Positions 18,316-28,301 of a DNA stretch of 64,000 bases are shown here, one piece after another (the first letter of the stretch is position 1; every line of letters begins with the position of its first letter). The stretch spans positions 1,488,001 through 1,552,000 of the forward strand of contig NZ_CP035686.1 in the NCBI RefSeq assembly GCF_009665255.1. The letters are read 5' to 3'. The DNA is from Vibrio metoecus (GTDB taxonomy: Bacteria; Pseudomonadota; Gammaproteobacteria; Enterobacterales; Vibrionaceae). Below the pieces are notes generated by a model. That model was not told where the DNA came from. It searched no databases and was given only the letters and a program-made list of their open reading frames with translations. Position numbers and translations under genes: made by a program.

Positions 18316-18662
18316 CTATTGACACCACACAAAATCGCATCTGCGGTTCTCATCGATACCCATTTATTACCGATTTCGCGTCCACCATCATCAAACAGGG
18401 ATAACCAATACCCCTGATTACTGGCGTGATCAAATTGCGTTGGGGCATGTAACCATAGCGAAACCACATCCTCAGTTCCGTCGCTATGTGCTTCTCCTAA
18501 AACCACTTTTTGACTGGCGATTCTATACCAAACCAAGATTTTCGAGTGTTGAAACATGTCAGCCTCCTGCCGCCACTTTTCGGGGGAGAGGTCAGTGTAC
18601 AGATTCAAAACAGCGTTTAAAGCCTCTCTTTTGAGACAAATCTCGCTCTCTAAGTAAATCAT
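18303..18662 (-). CDS. Hypothetical protein, 119 residues
   Basis: From ATG 18662 the protein begins MIYLESEICLKREA. It is mixed alpha/beta in character, with LYTDLSPEKW, a VWYRIASQKVVLGEA strand pair, a LWLHAPTQF strand and a WLSLFDDGGREIGNKWVSM segment. I recognise no domain. Starts further upstream (TTG 18713, ATG 18707) would add a hydrophobic MVWLSLCVFCLI stretch, making a possible signal or membrane anchor. No start has a strong ribosome site, so localisation is open. It is convergent with yfaE. Confidence 0.6.
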   Translation of the reverse strand: MIYLESEICLKREALNAVLNLYTDLSPEKWRQEADMFQHSKILVWYRIASQKVVLGEAHSDGTEDVVSLWLHAPTQFDHASNQGYWLSLFDDGGREIGNKWVSMRTADAILCGVNRARA

Positions 18663-18806
18663 CCGCTTATTGATTAGACAAAATACGCATAACGAAAGCC
18701 AAACCATCAACAAGCAGAATAAGTAGTCGATTCATTCAGTTAACACCGAACGGAGAACCCTATAAAAATTCATAAAAATCAAAATATTACCCTAAGTTTT
18801 TGATTT

Positions 18807-20045
18807 TTAATTGAGCGCACTTTTCGGTAGATACATCTCTTTAATTCGTTCAACGGCACTGTAACCGACAAACATCGGTCGCCCCGTGAGATAGCGCAAA
18901 AGCATGTCTGCAGCCAGCGTCGCGATCCACTCTTTTTGTTCTTGTACCGAAAAACGACGGACAAACTTTAACGTTTGCCCCCATTCACCATTTGGGGTTG
19001 AAAGCGCAACCGAGACTTGCTCATCCTTCAATGCTCCTGTCACCAAGGCCATTTGAGTGCCACATTTATCTTTGGTGGCACCAGCCAATGCAAAGGCAGC
19101 GGCAAGCGGATCTTGTTGAGCTAGTTCAGAGGAAACTTTGTGGCTCAAAATCCAAGACGGCCCGGCTAAAGCTTCGATTTGCGGCTCGCCCAATAGCCAG
19201 CTTGATAGCCAACCTTGGGTCACTTGCTCTGCAAACGCCAGCGAAAGACCTTTTTCCGTCATCATATGCCCAAGATACGCCAGCATGGGTTCATCGATAC
19301 TGACAACATATTGTTCCAAATGCGCATGAATGATTTTCAGCAAACTCAAACGGCGTTCATCATCTTGCTCAGGACCAAACAGCTTAACCTCGATAAATGG
19401 CAAATATGAGCGGTAACCCAAGGTATACCCTTCTGGTAAATGCATTTTATCCAATTTATCTGAAATCGAAGATTCCGAAGTACCAAAGGTATACAAGCGG
19501 CTGCATTGCTGCCCTAACACGGAAGGAAATTGCCGTTGTAAATCCGGCAAAATCTGCTCGCTGACCATTTTGTAAAACTCTTTGGGAACCCCTGGGGTAA
19601 AGTAGAACCAACAATCGTTGATCTGCATTTTAAAGCCACAAGCAGTACCCACTGGGTTATCAATCAATTCTGCATTCGCGGGTAACATCGCTTGCTTACG
19701 GTTACTGTCAGGCATGGCTCGACCGCGTCCAGCAAAAAAGGCCTCAAGTTGGCTCAGCCAATGGGCATTCATAACCAACGGTTGTTCGGCTGCCTGAGCT
19801 GCGGCTTCCGCGGTCATATCATCGCTGGTTGGCCCTAGCCCTCCATTGACGATTACAACATCCGAGTTAAAACTCAGCATCATCAGTTCTTCAATAAGTG
19901 CAGGTTGGTTATCTCCAACGGTCGAACGTTTAGACAGCGAGAAACCATGCTGATAAAACTCGCGCGCAAGCCAAGCTGCGTTAGAGTCCACAATATCACC
20001 ATGCAAAACTTCTTCGCCGGTACTAAGCATTGCTATTTTCAACAT
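18807..20045 (-). CDS. yfaY: CinA-like protein YfaY
   Basis: 412 residues from ATG 20045 (AGGA 8 nt upstream; an alternative ATG at 20054 adds three residues). The N-terminal MoaB/CinA nucleotide-binding domain has MLSTGEEVLHGDIVDSNAAW and NGGLGPTSDD. A shortened, divergent C-terminal domain follows. YfaY-type CinA relatives are annotated as NMN amidohydrolase- or ADP-ribose-pyrophosphatase-like, but true NMN deamidase activity sits in the CinA C-domain, which is degenerate here. E. coli yfaY lies in the same general region as nrdAB-yfaE. Monocistronic. The family is sure; the activity is not. Confidence 0.88.
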   Translation of the reverse strand: MLKIAMLSTGEEVLHGDIVDSNAAWLAREFYQHGFSLSKRSTVGDNQPALIEELMMLSFNSDVVIVNGGLGPTSDDMTAEAAAQAAEQPLVMNAHWLSQLEAFFAGRGRAMPDSNRKQAMLPANAELIDNPVGTACGFKMQINDCWFYFTPGVPKEFYKMVSEQILPDLQRQFPSVLGQQCSRLYTFGTSESSISDKLDKMHLPEGYTLGYRSYLPFIEVKLFGPEQDDERRLSLLKIIHAHLEQYVVSIDEPMLAYLGHMMTEKGLSLAFAEQVTQGWLSSWLLGEPQIEALAGPSWILSHKVSSELAQQDPLAAAFALAGATKDKCGTQMALVTGALKDEQVSVALSTPNGEWGQTLKFVRRFSVQEQKEWIATLAADMLLRYLTGRPMFVGYSAVERIKEMYLPKSALN

Positions 20046-20219
20046 ATTTGCCATCCTGATGTTAATGCTGTTGCTATATTGGCTTACAATAAGCCAATAG
20101 AAAAGAACGTTGTATCCATTACGCAATTTCAAACTACTTTTAATTAGCAGTTTTCTTGTTGGTCGTTTTATGGATAATTGTGACCCTGATCGATTAATTA
20201 CCTATTAATGGAGACATCT

Positions 20220-21116
20220 GTGCTCAAGAAAAACATCACCACCATGATGTTGTTGACATTTTCTGCCTGCGTAAACGCACAACAAGATGTGAACTTACAA
20301 TCCGATTTTGCCTATCAAGCAGGCTGTGAGCAGACCGGCTGCTATTCAAGCAATTATTATACCCAATCGCTCAGTGATCCTTTTTCTTTGAGTCTCAACA
20401 GCACGTCGTCACTCAAACTCGACGAGCCACTCCCAAAATATTTAATGGTGCAAGACACTCGCGATTGGGATTATCTAAAAGGCCAAACCTATACCATCTT
20501 AGGTCTGAGTGTTATGACCGCCGGCTTGATGACTTTACTCCCTGAATCGATTACAAAATGGGATGCCGAAGATCGCAACCTCAGCGGACTTGGCAAAAAG
20601 TGGAAAGATAACGTCACGGCAGGTCCAACATGGGATCGTGACGAACATTTTCTCAACTACATTATGCATCCCTACTTCGGTGGTGTTTATTACACTGCGG
20701 CACGTCATGCAGGTTTTAACGAGTTTGAGTCCTTCCTCTACTCGGCAACCATGTCGACCTTTTTCTGGGAATACGGCGTCGAATCTTTCGCAGAAGTGCC
20801 TTCATGGCAAGACATTTTCATCACGCCATTCTTCGGTGCAGTGGTCGGTGAACTGATGTTTGAAGCTGAACAGAACATTGTCGCCAATGGTGGCGAAGTG
20901 ATGGGTTCAGATACCGTTGGTGGAGTAACCTTATTCTTCCTCAACCCTATCGGTCATGTGCATGGTTGGGTAAGCAGCGCATGGGGTGGTTCAGCAGATG
21001 TATCCTTCCAAAATAGCCCATGGAGCAATAACCCTGACGCAGCAAAATATGCGTTGGATGCGGGCGTTCCGTATGATTCTCAATACTACGGTGTAAACCT
21101 AAAAATCACTTTCTAA
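20220..21116 (+). CDS. DUF3943 exported protein
   Basis: 298 residues from GTG 20220 (GGAG 6 nt upstream; the in-frame ATG at 20208 has no ribosome site). It starts with a signal peptide ending near VNAQQ. The body has one hydrophobic segment (TYTILGLSVMTAGLMTLLP) and the DUF3943 hallmarks: FLNYIMHPYFGGVYYTAARHAG, an EYGVESFAEVPSWQDIFITP block, and a GAVVGE(L)MFE helix (short excerpts). The family is found in the envelope of Gram-negatives with no established function; several features resemble membrane-embedded enzymes of lipid metabolism. It is followed by a strong terminator and is monocistronic. Confidence 0.85.
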   Translation: MLKKNITTMMLLTFSACVNAQQDVNLQSDFAYQAGCEQTGCYSSNYYTQSLSDPFSLSLNSTSSLKLDEPLPKYLMVQDTRDWDYLKGQTYTILGLSVMTAGLMTLLPESITKWDAEDRNLSGLGKKWKDNVTAGPTWDRDEHFLNYIMHPYFGGVYYTAARHAGFNEFESFLYSATMSTFFWEYGVESFAEVPSWQDIFITPFFGAVVGELMFEAEQNIVANGGEVMGSDTVGGVTLFFLNPIGHVHGWVSSAWGGSADVSFQNSPWSNNPDAAKYALDAGVPYDSQYYGVNLKITF

Positions 21117-21122
21117 TCTCTC

Positions 21123-21149
21123 AATCAGGCCATCTTCGATGGCCTGATT
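21123..21149 (+). terminator. Terminator of the DUF3943 gene
   Basis: AATCAGGCCATC/GATGGCCTGATT, 12-bp perfect stem, TTC loop, then CTTG. Confidence 0.8.
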
Positions 21150-21315
21150 CTTGCCGTTTCAAAGAAACAACGCCTGAAAAATGTGTGGCATAAGTAGAAT
21201 TATTGTCTCTTTACTGCTACTGCCTGCTCAAAAATTGACTCACATCAATTCTCAAGCTTATTAAGCTCCTACACTCAAAAAGAGCACAAAGCGAATTCCT
21301 TATCAGGAGGCCAAC

Positions 21316-21828
21316 ATGAACGCGACTTTCATTGTTAACTTTGTCGGAAAAGCAACCCCAGCCACCATTAAACAACTGGCCGCCGTCACTCATGAAAACA
21401 GTGGTAAATGGCTCATCAGTAAGGTCAACTTTATTGAGGATAGCGTTGCGGCAGTGATCAAAATTGAGCTGCCTGAAGAAAATACGGCGACCGTTAAGCA
21501 GGCTTTCCAGACATACCCAGGGCTGTTGGTCGAAATTACCGATTCAGATCCTCACGTCCATAAAAGTGATACGGTTTACCAAATTCGGCTTGATGCCAAT
21601 GACCGAGCTGGCATAGTCAATGAAATCACTCATCTTTTGGATGGCCAAGGGATCAGCATCCTCGATATGGACTGCCAACGCGTATTTATTGCAGGAGGAG
21701 GTGGCATCAGTTCAAGTCTCTTTACTGCCAATGTCGCCATGCGTTTACCTATCAATGTTGAAATTGATGATGTCATGAATGAACTTGAAGCACTGAGCGA
21801 AGATACTCGTGTGACACTTGAAACCTAG
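21316..21828 (+). CDS. ACT-domain protein, GcvR-like
   Basis: 170 residues with two ACT domains (about 3-75 and 88-165; the second has the signature DANDRAGIVNEITHLL followed by GISILDMDC). GcvR in E. coli antagonises GcvA in control of the glycine cleavage operon. This protein belongs to that two-ACT family, but several paralogues exist in Vibrio and the target is unknown. AGGAGG lies 6 nt before the ATG, so it should be well translated. It stands alone between two terminators. Confidence 0.8.
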   Translation: MNATFIVNFVGKATPATIKQLAAVTHENSGKWLISKVNFIEDSVAAVIKIELPEENTATVKQAFQTYPGLLVEITDSDPHVHKSDTVYQIRLDANDRAGIVNEITHLLDGQGISILDMDCQRVFIAGGGGISSSLFTANVAMRLPINVEIDDVMNELEALSEDTRVTLET

Positions 21829-21857
21829 TCGAATACCACTCCATCATTTCTATCATA

Positions 21858-21882
21858 GTGAGGGGAGTTAAACTCCCCTCAC
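21858..21882 (+). terminator. Terminator of the ACT-domain gene
   Basis: GTGAGGGGAGTT/AACTCCCCTCAC, a nearly continuous palindrome, followed by TCTCTT. Confidence 0.7.
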
Positions 21883-22068
21883 TCTCTTGAGTTATTACAC
21901 TAATTATCACCAGATAGTTGAGCCACTTAACAAAATAAACTTAGCCAACTGGCAAATCATCGGTTGTCATCCATCCTTTTATTAGATCTTATCGGCCAAC
22001 TCAGACCAACAATAATTTAGCCGAATAAGACAACCGATCATCACAGCGCTCAGTTAGGTGGTAACGTC

Positions 22069-23679
22069 ATGTTGAAGCTAGAGAATATCAAGGTCAGTTA
22101 TAAACTGGCCGCTATTGTTATCGTCGGTATTGTTGGATTTTTGAGTCTACTCTTTATCTCCGCCAATGCACTACAAGGAAATTTGATTGCAGAACGAGAA
22201 GCGCGCTTAAAGGCCGTTATTCAGAGCACACTCTCTCAAGTGGCTTATCTCCATCAAACCCTACCGAAAGAGCAAGCCCAAGAACAAGCCAAAGCCCTGA
22301 TTAACGCACTACGATTTGATGGCAACAATTACATGTTTGTTATCGATGAATCACGTTATACGGTTGTACACCCGATCCGTCAGGACTTGGTCGGTCAACA
22401 GATGGGAAATCCGGGCAAAGATACAGAAGGTCAATTCTGGTTCACCATGATCGACTTAGCGCGGAATGGTCAGCAAGGCTCTCTGATCTATCCATGGAAA
22501 AACCAGCAAGGTAGTCCTGCCGAAAAACTGTCTTACGTTAATGGCTTTGCACCTTGGGGATGGATTTTAGGCTCAGGTATGCTGCTCGATGATATCCAAC
22601 AAGCTGTCTATCAACAGTTTATCAAAATGGGATTAGCCACGTTAGTCATCACTTTGATTATGGTGGGACTCGGAGTGGTTATCAGCAAAGCAGTTGTACA
22701 CCCACTTGATGTGATTAAAGATGTGATGAAAAAAGTGGCGCAAGGTGATCTCACGGCACAGATCCCTGTCATGGGAAACGATGAGCTTGGCATTGTTGCC
22801 CAACGCATTAATGACAGTATTGCCTCGGTGCGGGTCGCGCTAGTCGAATCCGTACAATCGGCATCCTCGGTTGCTGAAGCGGCCATTCGTATTGCCTCTT
22901 CAGCAGAAGAAACTAGCCAAGCCGTAGTATCTCAACGTGATCAACTCAACCAGTTGGCTACCGCAATGAACGAGATGACCGCGACAGTAGCCGATGTCGC
23001 CGGACATGCAGAAGACACCGCACACGATACTCTCGATGCTAGCAAAGAAGCTAATTTAGGCGATAAAGATGTCCATTCCAGTGTTGATAGCATTCGTGCT
23101 TTATCGGTAGAGCTGGGCATTGCGACCGAGCAAGTGAATAAGCTCAAAGAAGGGGTTATGCAGATTAGCGAAGTCACTGCAGTCATTAGTGGTATTTCTG
23201 AGCAAACCAATCTACTTGCCCTAAACGCGGCGATTGAAGCTGCGCGCGCGGGCGATCAAGGTCGAGGTTTTGCGGTGGTGGCCGACGAAGTGCGTAATTT
23301 AGCCAGCCGAACACATCATTCCACTGACGAAATACAAACCATGATCAATCGATTACAGCAGCTTGCCGTCAGCACCGCCAGTGCGATGCAAAAGAGCCAA
23401 GATTTGGCCGCGCATAGTGTCTCCACGGCAGAAAATGCCGGCAGTGACCTCTCGCTGATTGTGAACCACATTCAACATGTCAGTGATAAAGCAACGCAAA
23501 TCGCTACCGCAGCTGAGGAACAAAGTGCTGTCGCAGAAGAGATGAATCGCAACGTAAGCGGAATTAATGATGCGGCACTGGAAATGTCGCAAGCGGCAAC
23601 GTATCTGGCAGAAGAGAGTGAGAAATTAGCCGATTTATCGCGCCAGCTCGACCAAAAATTAACGGCCTTTAAACTGTGA
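22069..23679 (+). CDS. Methyl-accepting chemotaxis protein with single Cache sensor
   Basis: 536 residues. Membrane helix 1 is about 10-32. The periplasmic sCache_2 domain spans about 40-185 ([20 protein letters not shown] and [11 protein letters not shown] are typical). Membrane helix 2 is about 187-212, HAMP about 212-265, then a long coiled-coil signalling domain with the hairpin tip [20 protein letters not shown]. sCache_2 domains often sense small carboxylates or other metabolites; the ligand is unknown. No C-terminal CheR/CheB pentapeptide is visible. Monocistronic. Confidence 0.94.
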   Translation: MLKLENIKVSYKLAAIVIVGIVGFLSLLFISANALQGNLIAEREARLKAVIQSTLSQVAYLHQTLPKEQAQEQAKALINALRFDGNNYMFVIDESRYTVVHPIRQDLVGQQMGNPGKDTEGQFWFTMIDLARNGQQGSLIYPWKNQQGSPAEKLSYVNGFAPWGWILGSGMLLDDIQQAVYQQFIKMGLATLVITLIMVGLGVVISKAVVHPLDVIKDVMKKVAQGDLTAQIPVMGNDELGIVAQRINDSIASVRVALVESVQSASSVAEAAIRIASSAEETSQAVVSQRDQLNQLATAMNEMTATVADVAGHAEDTAHDTLDASKEANLGDKDVHSSVDSIRALSVELGIATEQVNKLKEGVMQISEVTAVISGISEQTNLLALNAAIEAARAGDQGRGFAVVADEVRNLASRTHHSTDEIQTMINRLQQLAVSTASAMQKSQDLAAHSVSTAENAGSDLSLIVNHIQHVSDKATQIATAAEEQSAVAEEMNRNVSGINDAALEMSQAATYLAEESEKLADLSRQLDQKLTAFKL

Positions 23680-23771
23680 TTTCACTCTTTTTATGAGCAG
23701 ACAGAGATCGTCATGGGCATTCTTCGATGAAAGTGCTACCCTTACGGCATTATCTACTGCGAGAGAACAAA

Positions 23772-24122
23772 ATGAGCAAATTAACGGCAGATATCGACGC
23801 GAATTTAGCGCTGTTTATTGAAGAAACCCGAGAAAACCAACTTGTTTGGGGTTTACGTAATGAAGAAGGTTGGCTCTCTTGTGAATCAACTGAATTTGCA
23901 GAAAGTGAAGTTATGCCTTTCTGGTCATCAAAAGAAGATGCACAAATTCATAACGTTGAAGAGTGGGCTGATTTTGAAGTCGTTGAAATCCCTTTTGACG
24001 TATTTGTTGAAGATTGGTTGATTACACTGGATGAAGACGGTGTTCTAGTAGGACCAAACTGGAACGCGAGTCTTGAAGGTAAAGAATTAGAGCCATCACA
24101 ACTGGCCAAACTCTACCTATAA
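23772..24122 (+). CDS. DUF2750 domain protein
   Basis: 116 residues from ATG 23772 (GAGAG about 6 nt upstream; the 15 extra upstream codons lack a site). It is acidic, with VWGLRNEEGWL, a SKEDAQIHNVEEWADFEV block and WLITLDEDGVLVGPNWN, which match the DUF2750 family as I know it. Function is not established. Cytoplasmic, no cysteine clusters. A strong terminator follows. Confidence 0.8.
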   Translation: MSKLTADIDANLALFIEETRENQLVWGLRNEEGWLSCESTEFAESEVMPFWSSKEDAQIHNVEEWADFEVVEIPFDVFVEDWLITLDEDGVLVGPNWNASLEGKELEPSQLAKLYL

Positions 24123-24170
24123 ACCTATTCCCTATGTAGGCTGATAGGTATTTCGGTTATTCCTACCGAT

Positions 24171-24195
24171 AAGGCGCATAATTGCGCCTTTTTGT
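24171..24195 (+). terminator. Terminator of the DUF2750 gene
   Basis: AAGGCGCA/TGCGCCTT, TAAT loop, then TTTGTTTTT. Confidence 0.88.
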
Positions 24196-24288
24196 TTTTC
24201 TAGCACCATCAATCCTCGCACTGCCGTAGCCCCACCTCATGAGCTTTGTTACACTTGCCCCATTGTTAACACCATTCGGAATGCAAGC

Positions 24289-24864
24289 ATGCAATTAACC
24301 AAGCTGACACAAGAAATTTTTGACCACTTATACCGTGACATCAGCGAATTTCGCCAAACCTTCGATTTACCTGTCGCGGCTCCGCAAACGTTAAATGAAC
24401 AAGCTGATACCTTACATACCTCATTAGCCATTGAAGAATTAACCGAACTTGCCCAAGCCGACAGCAAAACCGAACAGGCCGATGCTATTGTCGATACAGT
24501 GTACGTTCTCATGGGACGCTTAGTGCATTTGGGACAAGTGAAGGTTGAAGATAACCTATCGATCAGCTACCTCATCGATCTGCTGCTGCATGTAGCTGAC
24601 AATTTAAACATTGAGTTTATTCCTTGCTGGGATGAAGTGCATAGCTCAAATATGAGTAAAGTATGCCGTAATGAACAAGAGTATTTAGATACAGAAAAGT
24701 TCTATGCAGAACAAGGTATTAAGCTAATGGCGGTTCATCAAGGTGAATACATTATTGCCAAATGTGCTGAGGATTTTATCGCTGAATCGAAAACGATCCG
24801 TCAGGGAAAAGTGCTTAAATCCGTTTATTACCGCCCAGCCAATCTCGCTGCACTGACTCAATAA
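24289..24864 (+). CDS. HisE/MazG-like all-alpha NTP pyrophosphohydrolase
   Basis: 191 residues. The metal-binding helices typical of the superfamily are present: EELTELAQ (E-x2-E-type) and EQADAIVDTVYVLMG (E-x-x-D-x-x-x-D). A second half (about 90-190), with a GKVLKSVYYRPANL end, resembles the phosphoribosyl-ATP pyrophosphohydrolase-like proteins found as stand-alone genes in Vibrio and phages. A house-cleaning role on non-canonical NTPs is plausible; the substrate is unknown. Monocistronic. Confidence 0.8.
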   Translation: MQLTKLTQEIFDHLYRDISEFRQTFDLPVAAPQTLNEQADTLHTSLAIEELTELAQADSKTEQADAIVDTVYVLMGRLVHLGQVKVEDNLSISYLIDLLLHVADNLNIEFIPCWDEVHSSNMSKVCRNEQEYLDTEKFYAEQGIKLMAVHQGEYIIAKCAEDFIAESKTIRQGKVLKSVYYRPANLAALTQ

Positions 24865-24929
24865 AACAGATGTCATTTATACTTCACTGCGCCCAAGGCG
24901 ATACGCTATGCGCCATTCAGAAGTGAAGT

Positions 24930-24960
24930 AAAAAAAAGCCACCTTAGTGACTAAGGTGGC
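24930..24960 (-). terminator. Strong minus-strand terminator downstream of btuCD
   Basis: 10-bp stem GCCACCTTAG/CTAAGGTGGC, 3-nt loop, T8 on the minus strand. Close by, an inverted repeat TACTTCACT/AGTGAAGTA (24880-24930) could form a larger fold on the plus strand after the pyrophosphohydrolase gene. Confidence 0.85.
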
Positions 24961-25085
24961 ATACCGCGTCTGATTGAGGGCCAATCAGTTCAGTAGAAGC
25001 TCAATACTCTTATCCGAAAGGATCTGCCAAAGAATATGAGCCTAACAAGAACGAGAATGTATCAAATCTACTATTGCGAATTGTG
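24930..25085 (-). ncRNA. Candidate small RNA (or long btuD 3' UTR) on the minus strand
   Basis: Between btuD and the pyrophosphohydrolase gene there are 381 bases without a gene. On the minus strand this region reads as a structured RNA: hairpin ATCC/GGAT (25012-25023), hairpin CTGATTG/CAATCAG (24970-24988), then a terminator stem GCCACCTTAG/CTAAGGTGGC (24938-24960) followed by eight U. An extended -10-like TGGTATAGG lies at 25092-25097 (TATAGG), giving an RNA of about 155 nt. The -35 box is poor. If there is no promoter here, this is a 310-nt 3' UTR of btuD. Confidence 0.35.
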
Positions 25086-25245
25086 TGCCAACCTATACCA
25101 CCTTTCCATCGAAAAGTAATTCATTGAAAAATAATAAAAAACTAAAAAAATAAGCCTCTAAGACAAATACGTCTGCGCCAAAAGAGTGCTCACTGCGCCA
25201 CGATTGGTCAGTCACACCAGCAACGATATGAATGGTGTCATGGAA

Positions 25246-26001
25246 TTAGTCGAAAAGAAGATGGTACTGGTCATCCAGTTGAACTCGCCGAATCAATGTA
25301 CCAAAAACAGCCTGTAAGGCTTCTTGAGTCAGCACATCTTCCGCTCGACCAGCACTATAGAGCACACCATTATTCAGTAGCAAAACCTGATCTGCATGGC
25401 GCAGTGTTCGATTGAGATCATGGTTAGCCATAATGACGGTTAATCCCTGCCCTGCCATTCGATCAATCAAACGATACAATAAACTTTCTTGAGCGATATC
25501 GAGTGGAGCGGCGGGTTCATCCCAAATCAGTAGGCGAGCGGAAGGATTCAATACTGGTGAAACTTGTAGACAACTACCAGCTAAACGTACACGCTGCCAT
25601 TCACCACCAGAAAGCTGGTGAATCGAACGGTGTAATTTATCGTCAATATTAAGTAAACGACTGATTTGGTCAATTTCACTCGCCACTTCAGAGCGTTCTA
25701 ACGTAACGCCTGCAGGAATGGAAAGTGCTAAATATTGGAACACTTGCAGCTGAAAACTGGGTTTATCATTTTGCGCTAAATAGGCGCGATGGCGTGCAAG
25801 TTCAGACAAGCTTGCCTCGCTCACGTCCAGCGCGCCAATCTGTACAGAACCAGAGAAAGGGATCATCCCTGCTAATGCGGCAAGAAACGTACTTTTGCCA
25901 CAACCATTAGGGCCAATGACATGCCATACTTCGCCAGTGTTAGCTTGCAAAGAAAGAGGCAGTAAACGTGAGTCGACTTGTAAACTGTTAACACGAATCA
26001 T
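25246..26001 (-). CDS. btuD: Vitamin B12 ABC importer ATPase BtuD
   Basis: 251 residues, ABC ATPase with Walker [10 protein letters not shown] (about 30-38), Q-loop YLAQND, signature LSGGEWQR, Walker B LLIWDEP and H-switch ANHD. The PLDIAQ segment after Walker B is typical of BtuD. It powers B12 passage through BtuC. Overlaps btuC by 14 nt. The periplasmic binding protein BtuF is not in this window. Confidence 0.92.
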   Translation of the reverse strand: MIRVNSLQVDSRLLPLSLQANTGEVWHVIGPNGCGKSTFLAALAGMIPFSGSVQIGALDVSEASLSELARHRAYLAQNDKPSFQLQVFQYLALSIPAGVTLERSEVASEIDQISRLLNIDDKLHRSIHQLSGGEWQRVRLAGSCLQVSPVLNPSARLLIWDEPAAPLDIAQESLLYRLIDRMAGQGLTVIMANHDLNRTLRHADQVLLLNNGVLYSAGRAEDVLTQEALQAVFGTLIRRVQLDDQYHLLFD

Positions 26002-26995
26002 GGTTTCTCACCAACATCCAGATAAAAACTGGTGCTCCTAGCGTTGTTGTCACTACGCCCAGTGGTAACTCACCGCTGCCCAACGCCAAACGGGCAATTA
26101 AATCCGCACTCACCAGCAATAACGCCCCACACAGCGCAGACATTGGCAACAACATTCGGTTTTCAGAGCCGAGCGTTAAGCGCAGTAAATGGGGAACCAC
26201 TAACCCTACAAAACCGATCACCCCGCCTAAAGCAACCGAAGCGCCAACCAGTAAGGCAATCGCGAGGATTAAACGCCAACGCACACGATGAATATCAACC
26301 CCCAACTGCTTAGCATGGCCTTCTCCAAGCATGAGTTTATCGAGAAGGCCACCTTGCAGCGCAAGCCAAATCACCACAGGGATCGCCACAAAAGACAATA
26401 CGTGTTGATACCAGCTCACTCCCGCAACGCTGCCCATCAGCCAGTACATCAATTGACGTAACCCTAAATCATCACTGAAATAGAAAGCCCATGTGACTAC
26501 GGCTCCAGACAAAATGCCTAATGCGACTCCCACTAACAATAACCTTGCAGTCGTCAACCGCAGCTTGCGAGCCATCATCACTAAGAGCAAAGTAAACAGT
26601 AGCGCGCCCAATACCGCGGCAACCATAAACGCTATCGGTGAATTTAAGCTTGGGAAAAACAGCAGCAAAATGACCATCGCCACACTTGCACCGCCAGAAA
26701 CACCAACCACACCGGGTTCAGCAAGCACGTTACCGAGCAGCACTTGCAAGGTCGCTCCCGCAACGGCTAAAGAAGCACCAATCACCGCCGCAGCCAGTAA
26801 CCTTGGTAAGCGAAGTTCCCACACCAACTGTTGCTCAAGCGAAGACCAAGTAGAAAACGGTGACAACCAGACTTCTCCCACCAGCAAATAAATCGCCCCT
26901 ATGCTGATAAAAAGCCCAAGCAGCCAGTAGCCACTACGTCGCCAACGCTTTTGTTTATGTTGAAGCAGTCGATGAAAATCCATCTTATCGTTCAT
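25988..26995 (-). CDS. btuC: Vitamin B12 ABC importer permease BtuC
   Basis: 335 residues with about ten membrane helices, FecCD family. [20 protein letters not shown] and [15 protein letters not shown] are the family signatures. BtuC2D2 imports cobalamin across the inner membrane. A second in-frame ATG (26983) is possible; neither has a clear ribosome site. Pairing with btuD and the nearby cob genes supports B12 rather than haem or siderophore transport. Confidence 0.88.
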   Translation of the reverse strand: MNDKMDFHRLLQHKQKRWRRSGYWLLGLFISIGAIYLLVGEVWLSPFSTWSSLEQQLVWELRLPRLLAAAVIGASLAVAGATLQVLLGNVLAEPGVVGVSGGASVAMVILLLFFPSLNSPIAFMVAAVLGALLFTLLLVMMARKLRLTTARLLLVGVALGILSGAVVTWAFYFSDDLGLRQLMYWLMGSVAGVSWYQHVLSFVAIPVVIWLALQGGLLDKLMLGEGHAKQLGVDIHRVRWRLILAIALLVGASVALGGVIGFVGLVVPHLLRLTLGSENRMLLPMSALCGALLLVSADLIARLALGSGELPLGVVTTTLGAPVFIWMLVRNHDSC

Positions 26996-27063
26996 AGAAA
27001 AAAGAATGGCCTAACCTTACCGTTAAGCCATTTAAATAGAAAGGAGTTCATGCTGAGGCGCGA

Positions 27064-28092
27064 TCAGTCGTACACCAATTGGTCATCTTCATAGCGCGTA
27101 TTCACTTTACATACCATTAAAGCAGCTCGTTGACCGATGGCGACCTTTCGATTAGGGAACACAATCGCTTCCCCTTCATTCTTCGCCATTAGGGGCTTAT
27201 CGCCGTCATGACCAAATACTTCACCGTGCATAAAGGCGGTGAAATTTTCCACATCATCAGTAAAACGGAAGTCAAAATCATCGTGCAGGCGCACGATGGT
27301 ACGGCTCACTCGATACATCACAGGCTTACGGGGCAAATGCTCAGGCTTATGCCGAGCAATAAGATCACGAATGGCCAAATCAAAAGCGACTAAACGATCT
27401 AATTTATTTTCGCCGAGACGTGCAACCTGACCGAGCTCTAAGGTCAAGGCTTGCGCAGCATAATGCTCCGCCGAATACCAACTAAACGTACTGGAGGGCG
27501 CATTGGATAACATTACCGCTTCAATATGGGCTTGCTCGATAAATTGCATCAAACTGCGGCTGCGCACAGGGTGGCGCGATTTAGGACTTACCGCAAAGGA
27601 GTAATGTTTAGAGCCACGAATCGCACAGTGCAGATCCAAATGCCAACGAGAGCTCTCTTCTGTATTCGCAAAAAATTGCTTAAGCAACACTTTCAGATTA
27701 TCGGCAATCGCAAGCTCTACGCTAGGATCGTGTGACTTATCATCAAATAAGCGGTTCAGATTCTGTTCGATAAAACGTGTGTGCTGCTGGGTGGCTTGAG
27801 GATGAGCAACAATAAATAAGCAGCGTTCAGTCAACTCCTGAAAGCCACTGAGAATATCGTCAATCCATTTGTCCATCAGCTCCATGGGCGCAGTTTCATC
27901 ACCATGGATACCACAAGAGATCACCACATTTTGAGTAGTCACATCTCGTTGCGCGGGGATGACTTCCAAGACTCCGCGTTGATGCAGTTTTACTGTTACC
28001 CCTTGTGCCGTACGCACAGATTGAGCAACCATAGCATGGTCAAGGTCTAAGCTGTCGAAAAGAAAAGATTGGCGGAAGAAAGACTTCGTCAT
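27064..28092 (-). CDS. astE: Succinylglutamate desuccinylase AstE
   Basis: 342 residues, zinc carboxypeptidase-like fold with GIHGDETAP (His and Glu ligands) and WHLDLH (third ligand), and a C-terminal beta domain. AstE releases glutamate and succinate in the last step of arginine succinyltransferase degradation. Here it stands apart from the other ast genes, as in other Vibrio. An aspartoacylase-type relative is the alternative. Confidence 0.88.
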   Translation of the reverse strand: MTKSFFRQSFLFDSLDLDHAMVAQSVRTAQGVTVKLHQRGVLEVIPAQRDVTTQNVVISCGIHGDETAPMELMDKWIDDILSGFQELTERCLFIVAHPQATQQHTRFIEQNLNRLFDDKSHDPSVELAIADNLKVLLKQFFANTEESSRWHLDLHCAIRGSKHYSFAVSPKSRHPVRSRSLMQFIEQAHIEAVMLSNAPSSTFSWYSAEHYAAQALTLELGQVARLGENKLDRLVAFDLAIRDLIARHKPEHLPRKPVMYRVSRTIVRLHDDFDFRFTDDVENFTAFMHGEVFGHDGDKPLMAKNEGEAIVFPNRKVAIGQRAALMVCKVNTRYEDDQLVYD

Positions 28093-28301
28093 GCGCTACT
28101 CCTTTATTGCACAGCGGTATGTTAAGAAATTGTACGACGGATTTATGCCAAGACGATCGCACTTATGGCCACCCATTCTATCTTTGCAGCAAAATAGCGG
28201 TGTTTTTCTTCTCATACCCAGCCAGATGGCAACGATACAGCCGCAGATTCTAGCATCAATTCAATGAGATGCTCTATATTCAATTCGCTTAATCCCACGT
28301 G

